Below, in pieces: positions 1-5,452 of a stretch of DNA of 11,806 nucleotides; the first letter of the stretch is position 1; every line of letters starts with the position of its first letter. The notes under the pieces were generated by a model. It did no database searches. It had not been told where the DNA came from and saw nothing but the letters and a program-made list of their open reading frames with translations. The DNA is from Methanocaldococcaceae archaeon (lineage in GTDB: Archaea > AGJL01 > Methanococci > Methanococcales > Methanocaldococcaceae), in assembly GCA_027023665.1 (NCBI GenBank), contig JALVUY010000107.1:1-11806 (forward strand), read 5' to 3'. A program made the translations under genes and the position numbers.

Positions 1-1
1 G

Positions 2-706
2 TTTATAGTTTTATTGCCATCTTTAATAAATACAAATTATAATTTATACAAAAATCAAAATAAGCCAATAATATTTATTCACGATGTTAGTCCAGTTTAT
101 TTTAAAGATTTAAAAGAAATTGTAAAAATAATAAATAAATATCACTATCAAAATAGAACTTATCTTTTTTTGATTGTCAATCATGCAAATGAGCATAATT
201 TAAAAAACTATCCTGAATTTGTTAAATATCTGCATCAATTAGAAAAAGAGGGCTATCACATTGAATATCATGCCTACAATCATATAGGAGATGAATTTAA
301 CTGTAATAAAACAGTTGCAGAGGAAAAACTAAATAAATCCTTTAAAATATTAAAAGAATGTGGCTTTAACCCTAAAAAAATTAAGTATTTTATTCCGCCA
401 AGATATATAATATCAAAAGATGCAGAAAAATTATTCTTAGAGAGGAATATATCAATAATTCTAAATAACAAAATTATTACAAAGAAAAATGGAAAAATTT
501 ATGTAATTGGCATTATAAATAGAGAATATACCTGGTATCTTCCAAAAATATTAGTAAAAGAGGCTGAAATAATTGCATTAATTGATTACAAATTGAGTAA
601 AATTGAAAACAAACCTTATTTTTTATCAATTCATCCTAAGGCTGTAAATTATGGTGGGGGCTTAATATTCTTAAACGATTTTTTAAACGAAACTTCAAGA
701 AATTAA
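2..706 (+). CDS. Polysaccharide deacetylase-like protein (DUF2334-type), 5' end outside window
   Basis: The reading frame is open to the left edge and encodes a hydrophobic FIVLLPSL just before the first possible start (TTG at 14), so I treat it as 5'-truncated, probably lacking the beginning of a signal peptide or membrane anchor. The rest has the order of conserved motifs of the NodB/DUF2334 carbohydrate-esterase fold. These are IHDVSP (residues 22-27 counted from the TTG) with the metal/catalytic Asp, then an H-x3-H pair in YHAYNH (85-90), a PPRY motif in the middle, and a C-terminal LSIHPKA segment. Family members remove acetyl or similar groups from polysaccharides, usually at the cell surface; the substrate here cannot be read from the sequence. 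It ends 10 bp from the convergent hisH gene. The family call is fairly sure, enzymatic activity is inferred. Confidence 0.75.
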   Translation, partial: FIVLLPSLINTNYNLYKNQNKPIIFIHDVSPVYFKDLKEIVKIINKYHYQNRTYLFLIVNHANEHNLKNYPEFVKYLHQLEKEGYHIEYHAYNHIGDEFNCNKTVAEEKLNKSFKILKECGFNPKKIKYFIPPRYIISKDAEKLFLERNISIILNNKIITKKNGKIYVIGIINREYTWYLPKILVKEAEIIALIDYKLSKIENKPYFLSIHPKAVNYGGGLIFLNDFLNETSRN

Positions 707-716
707 TAAAAGAGTT

Positions 717-1310
717 TTATAATAGTTCAACGAAGTTTTCTATAATTTTTAATCCAACTTTTCCACTTTTTTCAGGATGGAACTGTGTTGCATAAATATT
801 GTCTTTATTTATAGCACTTGGAAATTCAATTCCATATTCAGTTGTGCCAATGATATACTCTTTATTTAAAGGATTTACATAGTAGGAATGAACAAAATAA
901 AAGTAACTATTATCCTTTATACCTTCAAATAATGGGTTGTCTTTAACTATTTTTACATTATTCCAACCCATGTGAGGTAGTTTTTCAACATTTCTAAATT
1001 TAATAACATTACCTTTTATTACTCCTAAACCTTTAACTCCTTTCTTTTCTTCACTCTCTTCAAATAAAACCTGCATACCTAAACATATTCCTAAAAAAGG
1101 AACTTTATCATCAAATATTTTATATAATGTTTCTTTTATTTTTGATAAATTTTCCATAGCACTCCCAAAATTCCCAACTCCTGGTAAGATTACTTTATCA
1201 CACGCTAATAACTCTCCACTGTCTTTTGTTATTATTGCTCTGTCATAAAGTTCAACTGCCTTCTGAATACTTCTCAAGTTCCCTGCATTGTAGTCAATTA
1301 TCCCAATCAT
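717..1310 (-). CDS. hisH: Imidazole glycerol phosphate synthase, glutaminase subunit HisH
   Basis: Class I glutamine amidotransferase of about 197 residues, the normal HisH length. It releases ammonia from glutamine and channels it to HisF, which makes imidazole glycerol phosphate (histidine pathway) and AICAR (returned to purine synthesis) in the cytoplasm. Visible motifs are IGIIDYNAGN at the N-terminus, the oxyanion strand LPGVGNFGSA, the nucleophile elbow GICLGMQ (catalytic Cys) and the QFHPEKSG block with catalytic His and Glu. Three in-frame starts exist: GTG at 1319, ATG at 1316 and ATG at 1310. I prefer 1310 because GTGAT (1315-1319) then serves as a Shine-Dalgarno sequence 4 nt upstream and the protein begins MIGIIDY, as usual. 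It lies 15 bp after the tbp stop on the same strand, so co-transcription with tbp is likely. hisF is not in the window. Confidence 0.95.
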   Translation of the reverse strand: MIGIIDYNAGNLRSIQKAVELYDRAIITKDSGELLACDKVILPGVGNFGSAMENLSKIKETLYKIFDDKVPFLGICLGMQVLFEESEEKKGVKGLGVIKGNVIKFRNVEKLPHMGWNNVKIVKDNPLFEGIKDNSYFYFVHSYYVNPLNKEYIIGTTEYGIEFPSAINKDNIYATQFHPEKSGKVGLKIIENFVELL

Positions 1311-1325
1311 TTTCATCACTAAATT

Positions 1326-1868
1326 TTAAAGTTCTTGAACTTCTTTTATTGTCTCTAAGATTTTATTTAGAGCCCTTTTAGCATCTTCCTCACTCTTTAA
1401 TCCAGTAATAACTACTTTACCGCTACCAAAAATTAAGACAACAACTTTTGGGTCGTCTAATCTATAAACTAATCCAGGAAATTGTTCAGGTTCATACTCA
1501 GTTCCTTCAACCATTAAGGCGATTTCATCTAAGTTTGGCTCAATTCCCAAGTCTGCAGTAGCAACCATATTTTGAACTTTGATTTCAGGATTCTCAATAA
1601 CATCGAATCCAGCATCTTTTAATTCTTTTATAATTTTTTTAATAGCAATCTCAGCCTCTTCTTTGCTCTTAGCCCCTGTACAGTTTATTTTCCCACTTCT
1701 GAATATTAACAACGCTACCTTTGGAACTGACAATCTACAAACTAATCCAGGAAATTGTTCAGGTTCATATTCAGCATTATCTAAAATCATTGCGACTTCT
1801 TCTAAATCAATATTATCTCCAATTTTTGTTGAAACTACAACATTGACTATCTTTATATCGGGTTCCAT
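1326..1868 (-). CDS. tbp: TATA-box-binding protein (TBP)
   Basis: General archaeal transcription factor that binds and bends TATA boxes and recruits TFB and RNA polymerase. The 180-residue protein is two imperfect copies of the about 90-residue TBP repeat. Each copy carries YEPEQFPGLV, holding the stirrup region with an intercalating Phe, followed by a KV.LLIF.SGK strand (RSGKINCTG in copy 1, GSGKVVITG in copy 2). Only a short acidic tail (EVQEL) follows. An upstream ATG at 1919 would add 17 residues (MWIFTIIFKLSTKKVKV) absent from known TBPs. The ATG at 1868 has a GGTGA ribosome site 6 nt upstream and gives the usual MEPDIKIVNVV start. It follows rpl12 on the same strand after 144 AT-rich bp that probably hold its own promoter, and precedes hisH by 15 bp. 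A 39-nt stretch of DNA is nearly identical between the two repeats. Confidence 0.97.
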   Translation of the reverse strand: MEPDIKIVNVVVSTKIGDNIDLEEVAMILDNAEYEPEQFPGLVCRLSVPKVALLIFRSGKINCTGAKSKEEAEIAIKKIIKELKDAGFDVIENPEIKVQNMVATADLGIEPNLDEIALMVEGTEYEPEQFPGLVYRLDDPKVVVLIFGSGKVVITGLKSEEDAKRALNKILETIKEVQEL

Positions 1869-1950
1869 AACTTTCACCTTTTTAGTAGATAGCTTAAATA
1901 TTATAGTAAATATCCACATATATATAGATTATTTAAAAACATAAACATAA

Positions 1951-1966
1951 TATTTATATATTTAAA
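1951..1966 (-). promoter_or_regulatory. Possible tbp promoter (TATA box)
   Basis: On the - strand this reads TTTAAATATATAAATA, a TATA-like element about 85-100 nt upstream of the tbp start. The whole gap is AT-rich and a second candidate (CTATATATATG, about 1917-1928) is closer to the gene. The choice is uncertain; only the presence of a promoter in this gap is reasonably likely. Confidence 0.35.
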
Positions 1967-2012
1967 TTAATAAATATATTACTAAAAAATAAAAAATAAA
2001 AGTTTAAGGAAT

Positions 2013-2321
2013 TTATCCGAATAAAGCGGCCAATCCAGCAACAGCTGCTCCAGTGTCTTCTTCTTTCTTCTCTTCTTTTTTCTCTTCTTCTTTTTTCTCC
2101 TCAGCAGCTGCAGTTGTTGCAGGTGCAGGAGCAGCTGCAACTGGCATAGCAGCGTTTGCTATAGCCTCTTCAATATCAACTCCTTCTAATCCAGCAACTA
2201 ATGCCTTAACTCTTGCCTCATCAACTTCTACGCCTGCAGCAGTTAAAACTGCTTTAATAGCGTCTTCTGTTATCTCTTTTCCTGCACTGTGCAATAGTAA
2301 TGCTGCGTAAATGTATTCCAT
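2013..2321 (-). CDS. rpl12: Ribosomal protein L12 (archaeal P1-type stalk protein)
   Basis: Acidic stalk protein of 102 residues; dimers bind the L10 spine and their flexible tails recruit translational GTPases. Visible parts are an N-terminal helical dimerisation domain (about 1-58, [17 protein letters not shown]...), an Ala/Pro hinge (about 59-73), a Lys/Glu run (about 74-89) and the terminal AGLAALFG motif that contacts elongation and initiation factors. The start is fixed by GGAGGTG 7 nt upstream of ATG 2321. It follows rpl10 by 143 bp, a large gap for a stalk operon, and that gap begins with a CCGAAAAATATAAATA promoter motif. The tail is nearly the same as that of L10, also at DNA level. 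The low-complexity Lys/Glu tract is normal for the family. Confidence 0.97.
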   Translation of the reverse strand: MEYIYAALLLHSAGKEITEDAIKAVLTAAGVEVDEARVKALVAGLEGVDIEEAIANAAMPVAAAPAPATTAAAEEKKEEEKKEEKKEEDTGAAVAGLAALFG

Positions 2322-2448
2322 ATTTTACACCTCCATTTTCATTCAATTTGTTTATATTAGATTTTGTTTTTATGTTTGTTTAATTAGTATTGTGTTTTAT
2401 CTCTACTACATATTATAATTAATTTGCAATTCACTATTTATTATTAAT

Positions 2449-2464
2449 TATTTATATTTTTCGG
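2449..2464 (-). promoter_or_regulatory. Internal promoter for rpl12 (BRE + TATA)
   Basis: On the - strand the sequence directly after the rpl10 stop codon is CCGAAAAATATAAATA, an A-rich BRE-like element followed by a TATA box. It resembles the motifs before rpl1 (CCGAAAATTTTATATAC) and tRNA-Arg (ACGAAAAGTATATATA). Initiation about 25 nt downstream would fall near 2427 and leave a leader of about 105 nt before rpl12. Promoter activity is inferred from the motif only. Confidence 0.55.
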
Positions 2465-3481
2465 TTAGAATAATAAAGCCAATCCAGCTACTCCTGAATC
2501 TTCTTCTTTCTTCTCTTCCTCTTTTTTCTCCTCTTCTTTCTTCTCTTCGACAGTTGAAGATGCTGTAGTTCCTACTGATGACAGTTTAGCTTTAATGTCT
2601 TCATCTAAAGCATCTTCAGGCAACTTGGAAGCTAATGCCAATGCCTGTGCTTGAGCCTTTGCTAATATATCTCCAGCAGTTTCTTTTGTTATAAATGCTG
2701 TTTCTACTGCCAATGCCTTAGCATTAATAAATGCTTTCTGTATCAAGTATGGCAATACTTCTCTTGCTGGATATGCTATGTTAAATGCTAAGTTAAATGC
2801 ATTTTGGTAGGCAGTTTGAATATCTGCTAATAGTTTCTCTTCATCTACTTTTAATACATCTGGAGTATATATAATTCCATCTTCATAAACTGCCAAAATA
2901 TTTAAACCTACTTTTATTGGTTTTATTCCTAATCTGTCTAATACTGCTGCTAATTTTGGTGAAACTACTTCTCCTTTTTTAACAACTACTTTGTCCTCTT
3001 TAATTACAATTTTACCTTTTTCAATAGCCGCTGGAATACCTACACTTTTGAGTTCTCCTAAGAAAGGTCCTGGAGGCATTCCAGTTGAACCTTTCTCAAC
3101 TTTAATGTCACATGGGGCAATTTGCCCTCCTTTTACAGGAGCAGGACTCTTATTTTCCTCCAACATCTTATAAAGTTTAAATGGATTCATATCTGTTACT
3201 AATATTGCAGCCCCTCTCTCAACATAATTTACCAATTCAGCTAACTTTGGGTCATTTAATTCCTCAGCAGCTTCTTTTAAAGCTCTTTTAATTAATGTGT
3301 TTCTTGACATTCTTAATTTAACTTTATCTCTAATTTTATCTCTAATTTCTTGTAATTGAGGGGCAGGGACATCCATCATATCTACTATAGCAACTACTGG
3401 CTTACTTTTAATAAGCCCCTTGAGTGTTTTAACCTCTTCTATCTTCCATGGGGCTACGTGTGCTTTCACTTTTGTTTCCAT
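2465..3481 (-). CDS. rpl10: Ribosomal protein L10 (archaeal P0, stalk base)
   Basis: Stalk base protein that anchors L12 dimers to the 50S GTPase centre. The 338 residues comprise an N-terminal rRNA-binding domain ([17 protein letters not shown]... with [10 protein letters not shown]), an archaeal/eukaryal insertion in the middle (about 105-185, including the Gly/Pro stretch [12 protein letters not shown]), and helical spine segments (about 225-300) that bind several L12 dimers. A Lys/Glu-rich tail ends in GVAGLALLF, as in L12. An upstream ATG at 3499 would add MTKGIK. I prefer ATG 3481, preceded by GGGGAT 4 nt upstream and starting METKV as in close relatives. It follows rpl1 by 47 bp containing a short tandem duplication, and belongs to the rpl1-rpl10-rpl12 operon. 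Confidence 0.96.
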   Translation of the reverse strand: METKVKAHVAPWKIEEVKTLKGLIKSKPVVAIVDMMDVPAPQLQEIRDKIRDKVKLRMSRNTLIKRALKEAAEELNDPKLAELVNYVERGAAILVTDMNPFKLYKMLEENKSPAPVKGGQIAPCDIKVEKGSTGMPPGPFLGELKSVGIPAAIEKGKIVIKEDKVVVKKGEVVSPKLAAVLDRLGIKPIKVGLNILAVYEDGIIYTPDVLKVDEEKLLADIQTAYQNAFNLAFNIAYPAREVLPYLIQKAFINAKALAVETAFITKETAGDILAKAQAQALALASKLPEDALDEDIKAKLSSVGTTASSTVEEKKEEEKKEEEKKEEDSGVAGLALLF

Positions 3482-3500
3482 TTTTATCCCCTTTGTCATT

Positions 3501-3530
3501 TAGTAATTATTTTATCATTAGTAATTATTT
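3501..3530. repeat. Short tandem duplication between rpl1 and rpl10
   Basis: TAGTAATTATTT occurs at 3501-3512 and again at 3519-3530, each preceded by a TCAT-like sequence, so an about 18-nt unit is repeated in tandem. The second copy overlaps the rpl1 stop codon. It looks like replication slippage that lengthened the intercistronic gap; no function is implied. Confidence 0.7.
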
Positions 3531-4188
3531 ATTTTTTCTTAGCTTTTTCTTTTTTGACTTTTACAGCTGGACCCATAGTTAATTTAACATAGGCATCTTT
3601 TAAGTGATATAAACCTTTTTCATATTTCTTATCTATAACATTTAAAACAGCCTCTATATTATCAACTATTTGTTCATCAGTCATTTTTTCATTACCGACT
3701 AATACTTGGAAGTAAGGTTTATCTCTTGTGTTTATAACAACAGTTTTTTTCAATCTTTCAACTAAAGGAGCAATGTTTGCATTAGCTGGAACTGGCTTAG
3801 GCATTTTACCTCTTGGACCTAATATCATACCCATATATCTACCAATTAAAGGCATTAAATCGGCTTGAGCAATAAAGAAGTCATGAGCCTTAGCGATTTT
3901 TCTTAATTTTCTTTTATCTTTACCTAATTCTTCAATTTCTTCTTTTCTAATAGCAGTTAATCCTAACTCTTCAGCCTGTTTAATTAAATCACCAGTTCCA
4001 ATAACTGCTATCTTAGCTTCTTTACCTCTTCCATGAGGAAACACTACTTCAGCCTTTATTCTGTTCTCTGGCTTCCTCATGTCAATTTCTTTTAATATTC
4101 CTATGAATTCAAAGGACTGTGTGAAGTTTCTCGGCTTCGCGAGTTCGCGAGCCTCCTTCACCGCTTGCAACAGCACTTCTCTGTCCAT
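3529..4188 (-). CDS. rpl1: Ribosomal protein L1
   Basis: L1 binds helices 76-78 of 23S rRNA, forms the mobile L1 stalk at the E site, and in Methanococcus also represses translation of its own mRNA. The 219-residue protein shows the two-domain L1 fold: domain I from N- and C-terminal parts ([20 protein letters not shown] and the end region [14 protein letters not shown]), domain II in the middle, and the signature [21 protein letters not shown] Lys-rich tail ([10 protein letters not shown]) ends it. GTG at 4194 is possible, but ATG 4188 with GGAGG at 4196-4200 gives the usual [10 protein letters not shown] start. Codons about 4-20 use G/C-rich synonyms (CTG, GCG, CGC, CTC, CCG) quite unlike the rest of the gene, because they overlap the L1 binding site described separately. 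First gene of the stalk operon. Confidence 0.97.
   Translation of the reverse strand: MDREVLLQAVKEARELAKPRNFTQSFEFIGILKEIDMRKPENRIKAEVVFPHGRGKEAKIAVIGTGDLIKQAEELGLTAIRKEEIEELGKDKRKLRKIAKAHDFFIAQADLMPLIGRYMGMILGPRGKMPKPVPANANIAPLVERLKKTVVINTRDKPYFQVLVGNEKMTDEQIVDNIEAVLNVIDKKYEKGLYHLKDAYVKLTMGPAVKVKKEKAKKK
4121..4161 (-). promoter_or_regulatory. L1 autoregulatory hairpin within the rpl1 coding region
   Basis: Starting at codon 10, the mRNA folds as an outer stem GUGAAG (4156-4161) with CUUCAC (4121-4126). An asymmetric internal loop (GA on the 5' side, GAGAAA on the 3' side) follows, then an inner stem GGCU/AGCC continued by CGCG/CGCG, with one bulged A, capped by AACU. The G+C-rich block stands out from the AT-rich gene. 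From memory it corresponds to the L1-binding mRNA element of Methanococcus vannielii, about 30 nt inside the L1 gene, which mimics the 23S rRNA site. Binding of free L1 would block translation of rpl1 and probably the downstream stalk genes. Confidence 0.88.
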
Positions 4189-4272
4189 ATTCACTCCTCC
4201 TTATAACTTTATTGAGGTTTAACTTGTTTAATTATTTAAATTTGATGAAAATCACCAATATTATATGACATC

Positions 4273-4281
4273 TTATATAAA
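4273..4281 (-). promoter_or_regulatory. Proximal candidate rpl1 promoter (TATA box)
   Basis: On the - strand AAAATATTTATATAAG contains TTTATATAA. Initiation about 25 nt downstream would leave a leader of roughly 60 nt to the rpl1 start. It competes with the better-matched distal promoter at 4386-4402; one or both may be used. Confidence 0.4.
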
Positions 4282-4385
4282 TATTTTACAGTTGAAATTA
4301 CTTTACATTTAAGTTAAAAGAGAGAGATTCACTAAATTTCTAAGACAAAAATTAAAAATTTGTATATAGAAAATACTATACACAG

Positions 4386-4402
4386 TATATAAAATTTTCG
4401 GT
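4386..4402 (-). promoter_or_regulatory. Distal rpl1 operon promoter (BRE + TATA) inside an inverted repeat
   Basis: The - strand reads ACCGAAAATTTTATATA, an A-rich BRE followed by TTTATATA, one of the best promoter matches in the window. Expected initiation near 4360 gives a leader of about 170 nt. The element is flanked by inverted 7-mers, CAGTATA (4383-4389 on +) and TATACTG (4402-4408 on +), with a further related TACTATA at 4374-4380. This arrangement could be an operator; that part is inference. Confidence 0.6.
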
Positions 4403-4442
4403 ATACTGGATTTGAAAAGAAAACATTGAAAATTTTAACAGA

Positions 4443-4751
4443 TTATTGTTTATTCATTTTTTCTTTTAATTCATTGAGTAAAGTATCGCACATATTTATA
4501 ATATCTCTCAAACATTCTTTTAAAACTTCTATTGGATCTACACCATCTTCAGTTATTACAGTTATCTTTGGATTTGATATATATCTTCCAGTTTCTGGAT
4601 GTAACAATGGATGGTCTATAGAGTATGAGGCCATCTTTACGCCGTCTTTTGTTAATAGAATATCTTTCAATAAATTAGGTAGGGAGTGATCTTCATTTAT
4701 TAACTCAATTTCAACTAAATTATTCTTCCTTTCCAATATCTTTATCTCCAT
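4443..4751 (-). CDS. rpoL: DNA-directed RNA polymerase subunit L (Rpo11)
   Basis: Small polymerase assembly subunit of 102 residues, the counterpart of eukaryotic Rpb11/AC19 and of one bacterial alpha N-terminal domain. It dimerises with Rpo3 to form the platform on which the large subunits assemble. Visible signature: INEDHSLPNLLKDILL (about 19-34), then ASYSIDHPLL and a long C-terminal helix (VDPIEVLKECLRDIINMCDTL). GGAGGGAGA lies just upstream of ATG 4751. The start overlaps the 3' end of the upstream gene (4720-5346) by 32 bp, which suggests translational coupling. Downstream, after 254 bp, is the rpl1 leader on the same strand. Confidence 0.95.
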   Translation of the reverse strand: MEIKILERKNNLVEIELINEDHSLPNLLKDILLTKDGVKMASYSIDHPLLHPETGRYISNPKITVITEDGVDPIEVLKECLRDIINMCDTLLNELKEKMNKQ

Positions 4752-5346
4752 ATTCTCCCTCCAATAGAACTTTTTTAGCTAAGTTTATATCTTTGTTTAA
4801 TACTATTCTACCATCCTCCTCTTCTCTAAGGAATTCTTTTTCTAAGGCCTCTTTAATTACCTCTTCAATAGGTTTGTTTTTTATAAAAGATACTAAGACT
4901 ACTAAATTTTTCACAGGTTTTGATCCAAGATTTGAAAATCTCAACTCTTGATACAGTTCAAAGAGATTTTTTAAAATTTCATTAAAATTATTAATGTCAA
5001 TATCTGTTTTTATTGCATTTTCATCTTCTAAGTATATAACTCTATAGCCTAAAGTCTTAAGAGTATCTATTATCAAATCTTTATTAACTGGATATTTAAG
5101 TTCTGATAAGATGTATTCATATAAACCTTCTTTGTCTTTTCTATACATTCTCTTTACTTTTTCTATTAAATTTACTATAGTCCTATAATTTTCATTTAAG
5201 GAATCTTTATCAAATCCAAATACAAAGATCTTTACATGATTTCCTTTTGATTCTATTGTGCAATCAACCTTTAGCCTTGATAATCTTTCACAAAGATCTA
5301 AAAGTTCTTGGTCACTACTAACCTTAAATGAAATTATTTTTCTCAT
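4720..5346 (-). CDS. Conserved archaeal protein of unknown function (DUF2067-like)
   Basis: The 208-residue protein starts MRKIISFKVSSDQELLDLCERL, alternating beta strands and helices, with no signal peptide or membrane segment. A charged middle (about 70-130) and a C-terminal region (about 165-200, NKPIEEVIKEALEKEFLREEEDG...) could be a small helix-turn-helix-like unit. I recognise it as the archaeal family placed next to rpoL (DUF2067, from memory); no catalytic motif is visible and I assign no function. ATG 5346 has GGTGA 7 nt upstream. The 32-bp overlap with rpoL and the divergent start with tyrS suggest a role close to transcription or translation, which is guilt by association only. Confidence 0.8.
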   Translation of the reverse strand: MRKIISFKVSSDQELLDLCERLSRLKVDCTIESKGNHVKIFVFGFDKDSLNENYRTIVNLIEKVKRMYRKDKEGLYEYILSELKYPVNKDLIIDTLKTLGYRVIYLEDENAIKTDIDINNFNEILKNLFELYQELRFSNLGSKPVKNLVVLVSFIKNKPIEEVIKEALEKEFLREEEDGRIVLNKDINLAKKVLLEGEYGDKDIGKEE

Positions 5347-5390
5347 ATATTGTCACCAACGATGGAATAACATTTAATTAGTATAAAGTG

Positions 5391-5400
5391 TTTATAAATT
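5391..5400 (-). promoter_or_regulatory. Promoter of the DUF2067-like/rpoL operon (TATA box)
   Basis: The - strand reads AATTTATAAA. Initiation about 25 nt downstream (near 5370) leaves a short leader with the GGTGA ribosome site. It stands back to back with the tyrS TATA box only about 9 bp away, and a 14-bp palindrome fills the gap. Confidence 0.5.
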
Positions 5401-5413
5401 ATAACTAGTTATA
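5400..5413. repeat. Perfect palindrome between divergent promoters
   Basis: TATAACTAGTTATA is a perfect 14-bp palindrome lying exactly between the leftward TATA box (5391-5400) and the rightward one (5409-5416), overlapping both by a few bases. It may be an operator or simply a shared BRE/TATA overlap. Confidence 0.6.
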
Positions 5414-5416
5414 TAA
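5409..5416 (+). promoter_or_regulatory. tyrS promoter (TATA box)
   Basis: TTATATAA about 44 nt before the tyrS ATG. Expected initiation near 5436 leaves a short leader that contains the GGTGAT ribosome site at 5444-5449. Confidence 0.5.
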
Positions 5417-5452
5417 TAAAGTTTTGCATTAGAATATTTTTGTGGTGATATG

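Noticed and set aside
1869..1919. N-terminal extension of TBP (17 residues)
   Set aside because: Inner ATG 1868 has a good GGTGA site and matches the conserved TBP start; the extension overlaps probable promoter sequence.
1579..1944. 121-residue + strand ORF opposite tbp
   Set aside because: Shadow of the tbp gene without ribosome site or recognisable motifs.
2053..2310. 85-residue + strand ORF rich in Ser/Phe and Ala
   Set aside because: Antisense to rpl12; composition follows from the reversed Lys/Glu and Ala codons, and no ribosome site is present.
4239..4260. TTGATGA near the rpl1 leader as a possible C box of a C/D guide RNA
   Set aside because: The C box is imperfect and no D box (CTGA) or complementary C'/D' layout follows at suitable distance.
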